Shown here piece after piece: positions 63,385 to 64,000 of a stretch of DNA of 64,000 nucleotides. The notes under the pieces were generated by a model, which was given only the letters and a program-made list of their open reading frames with translations, was not told the DNA's origin and made no database searches. The stretch spans positions 192,518 through 256,517 of the forward strand of contig JAFAFR010000058.1 in NCBI GenBank assembly GCA_023423405.1, written 5' to 3'. Both the position numbers and the translations under genes were made by a program. Source of the DNA: Bacteroidota bacterium (GTDB taxonomy: Bacteria > Bacteroidota > Bacteroidia > Chitinophagales > Chitinophagaceae). How positions within the stretch are numbered: the stretch's first letter is position 1; each line of letters begins with the position of its first letter.

Positions 63385-63444
63385 GTTTCGGTTTTACCGA
63401 AACGCTGTCTTTTCTCATCCCGCATCTGCGGGATGAGAAAAGAC
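63385..63444. other. Pair of strong hairpins between primase and mobC: candidate oriT or terminator
   Basis: GTTTCGGT-TTT-ACCGAAAC (63385-63403) is followed by GTCTTTTCTCATCCCGCA and its exact complement around TC (63407-63444), an 18-bp perfect stem. Placement directly before the MobC-like gene is where a transfer origin is often found. There is no T-tract after the second stem, which argues against a simple terminator. Confidence 0.5.
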
Positions 63445-63474
63445 ATTGCAGCAGACATTGAAAAGTGAAGAGTG

Positions 63475-63903
63475 ATGGAAGCAATAAAACAAGACCGGAA
63501 AAATAAAGGAGGCCGACCCAAAAAAGCGATAAAGCAAAATCATTTTATTGGGGTTAAATGCACTCTGGTAGAAAAAACAATACTCCGGCAAAAAGCAAAA
63601 GCAGCCGGATTAACGCTATCAGAATTTTTACGGGAATCCGGATTGAAGGGACAAGCTGTCAGAAAAATAAAAGCGTTACCCAAAGAAGTATTACAGTTTG
63701 CTGGCACCCTCAATCACCTTGCTGCTAACCTTAACCAGGTAGCTAAAAAACGTAACCGGATGGATGAACTAAATGCTCTTGAAAGAACGGAACTACAGGT
63801 GCTTTCCGGGCAGGTGAAACAACTGGCTGCGAACTATTGCTGTCCGGTAAAACCGGAGATACGGCATAAAAACAGAGAGGCGGGGCCTCTCTGTTTTCAG
63901 TAG
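63475..63903 (+). CDS. MobC-like plasmid mobilisation accessory protein
   Basis: From ATG 63475 it has 142 residues; GTG 63472 is a weaker option. The N-terminus is basic (NKGGRPKKAIKQ), followed by a ribbon-helix-helix-like part (FIGVKCTLVEKTILRQKAKA, AGLTLSEFLRESGL) and the MobC helix (FAGTLNHLAANLNQVAKKRN). It should bind oriT and help the relaxase. Unusually, its last codons are made of a perfect terminator hairpin (63869-63897) and no relaxase start follows within 97 bp, so the C-terminus may be truncated. Confidence 0.85.
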   Translation: MEAIKQDRKNKGGRPKKAIKQNHFIGVKCTLVEKTILRQKAKAAGLTLSEFLRESGLKGQAVRKIKALPKEVLQFAGTLNHLAANLNQVAKKRNRMDELNALERTELQVLSGQVKQLAANYCCPVKPEIRHKNREAGPLCFQ

Positions 63904-63963
63904 ATTTAAGTTACGACACAAAAAATTTACTGATGCCCAAAGGTAGTTTTTTTACCGGACAGC
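63839..63963. repeat. Nested inverted repeats around the mobC end
   Basis: GCTGTCCGGTAAAA (63839-63852) has its exact complement TTTTACCGGACAGC at 63950-63963. Within the left arm region TCCGGT-AAA-ACCGGA (63843-63857) forms a further hairpin. The two arms enclose the mobC terminator. Confidence 0.45.
63869..63897. terminator. Intrinsic terminator inside the mobC 3' end
   Basis: AAAACAGAGAGGC-GGG-GCCTCTCTGTTTT is a 13-bp perfect stem with a 3-base loop and a closing T-run. It would work in both directions and overlaps the last ten or so codons of mobC. Confidence 0.75.
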
Positions 63964-64000
63964 CGATCTTTTCTCAACTGCTCCATTTGATTCCCCGCAG

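Larger units (their letters stand above)
54615..64000. mobile_element. Mobilisable genomic island, left part
   Basis: From here base composition drops clearly compared with the preceding 54 kb. The content is typical of a mobilisable element: tyrosine recombinase at the left end, toxin-antitoxin and nuclease cargo, excisionase-like HTH, primase and a MobC-like protein. The left boundary is set only roughly (54.6-54.75 kb). The attachment core cannot be defined because the right end is outside the window. Confidence 0.7.

Overview
The window comes from a carbohydrate-degrading member of the Bacteroidota, most likely family Chitinophagaceae. Supporting signs are SusC/SusD and SusE/F-type outer-membrane proteins, a FecR anti-sigma/ECF sigma switch, LytS-type sensor kinases with periplasmic propellers, promoters of the TTTG / TAnnTTTG type, weak Shine-Dalgarno sites and Bacteroidota-type mobilisation genes. 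The first ~54.6 kb are GC-rich chromosome. The last ~9.4 kb are clearly AT-richer and look like a mobilisable island whose right end lies outside the window. Everything here was read by eye from the sequence, without database searches.

Layout. (1) 1-6.2 kb: end of a galactan-utilisation locus (SusE/F-like binding protein, GH53 endo-galactanase, GH5-like hydrolase, GH2 beta-galactosidase), tightly packed on the plus strand. (2) 6.2-13.1 kb: a PPOX-fold flavoprotein, two sulfur genes (TauE/SafE exporter; metallo-beta-lactamase/rhodanese protein) whose promoters share a Crp/Fnr-like site at identical spacing, a lipoprotein plus papain-like secreted protein pair, and a CPA2 antiporter. (3) 13.2-23.9 kb, minus strand: a TonB-dependent siderophore receptor, then the unit ECF sigma - FecR - SusC (with STN domain) - SusD - metallophosphoesterase. 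(4) 24.1-29.7 kb, minus strand: a close-packed run of sulfatase, a decayed neuromedin-U-like gene, a second sulfatase and a choloylglycine-hydrolase-like Ntn amidase, plus a LuxR-type response regulator. (5) 29.9-37 kb: a plus-strand alpha-mannoside operon (GH92, GH38-like, SGNH esterase) followed by an orphan ECF sigma gene. (6) 37-38.5 kb: ArsR - SRPBCC - YdeI-like operon under a two-operator promoter.

(7) 38.5-52.4 kb: two paralogous LytS/LytTR sensor-regulator pairs that flank a GT4 - GH130 - GT4 operon (mannoside synthesis or turnover) and a NUMOD4/NUMOD1 gene whose HNH nuclease core looks dead. (8) 52.5-54.6 kb: three small secreted or membrane proteins ending in an intrinsic terminator. 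(9) 54.6-64 kb: the island. It has a tyrosine recombinase, an AbiEi/AbiEii abortive-infection toxin-antitoxin pair with a duplicated operator/start region, a co-directional phosphoesterase, a four-gene minus-strand cargo run (membrane protein, Mrr-type PD-(D/E)XK nuclease, a gene broken by two in-frame TAA codons, a two-helix membrane protein), an excisionase-type HTH protein, a toprim primase, strong hairpins resembling an oriT or terminator, and a MobC-like accessory protein.

The regions most worth following up are the island cargo run, the GT4-GH130-GT4 operon between duplicated sensors, the paired Crp/Fnr-like sites of the sulfur genes, and the two hidden pseudogenes.
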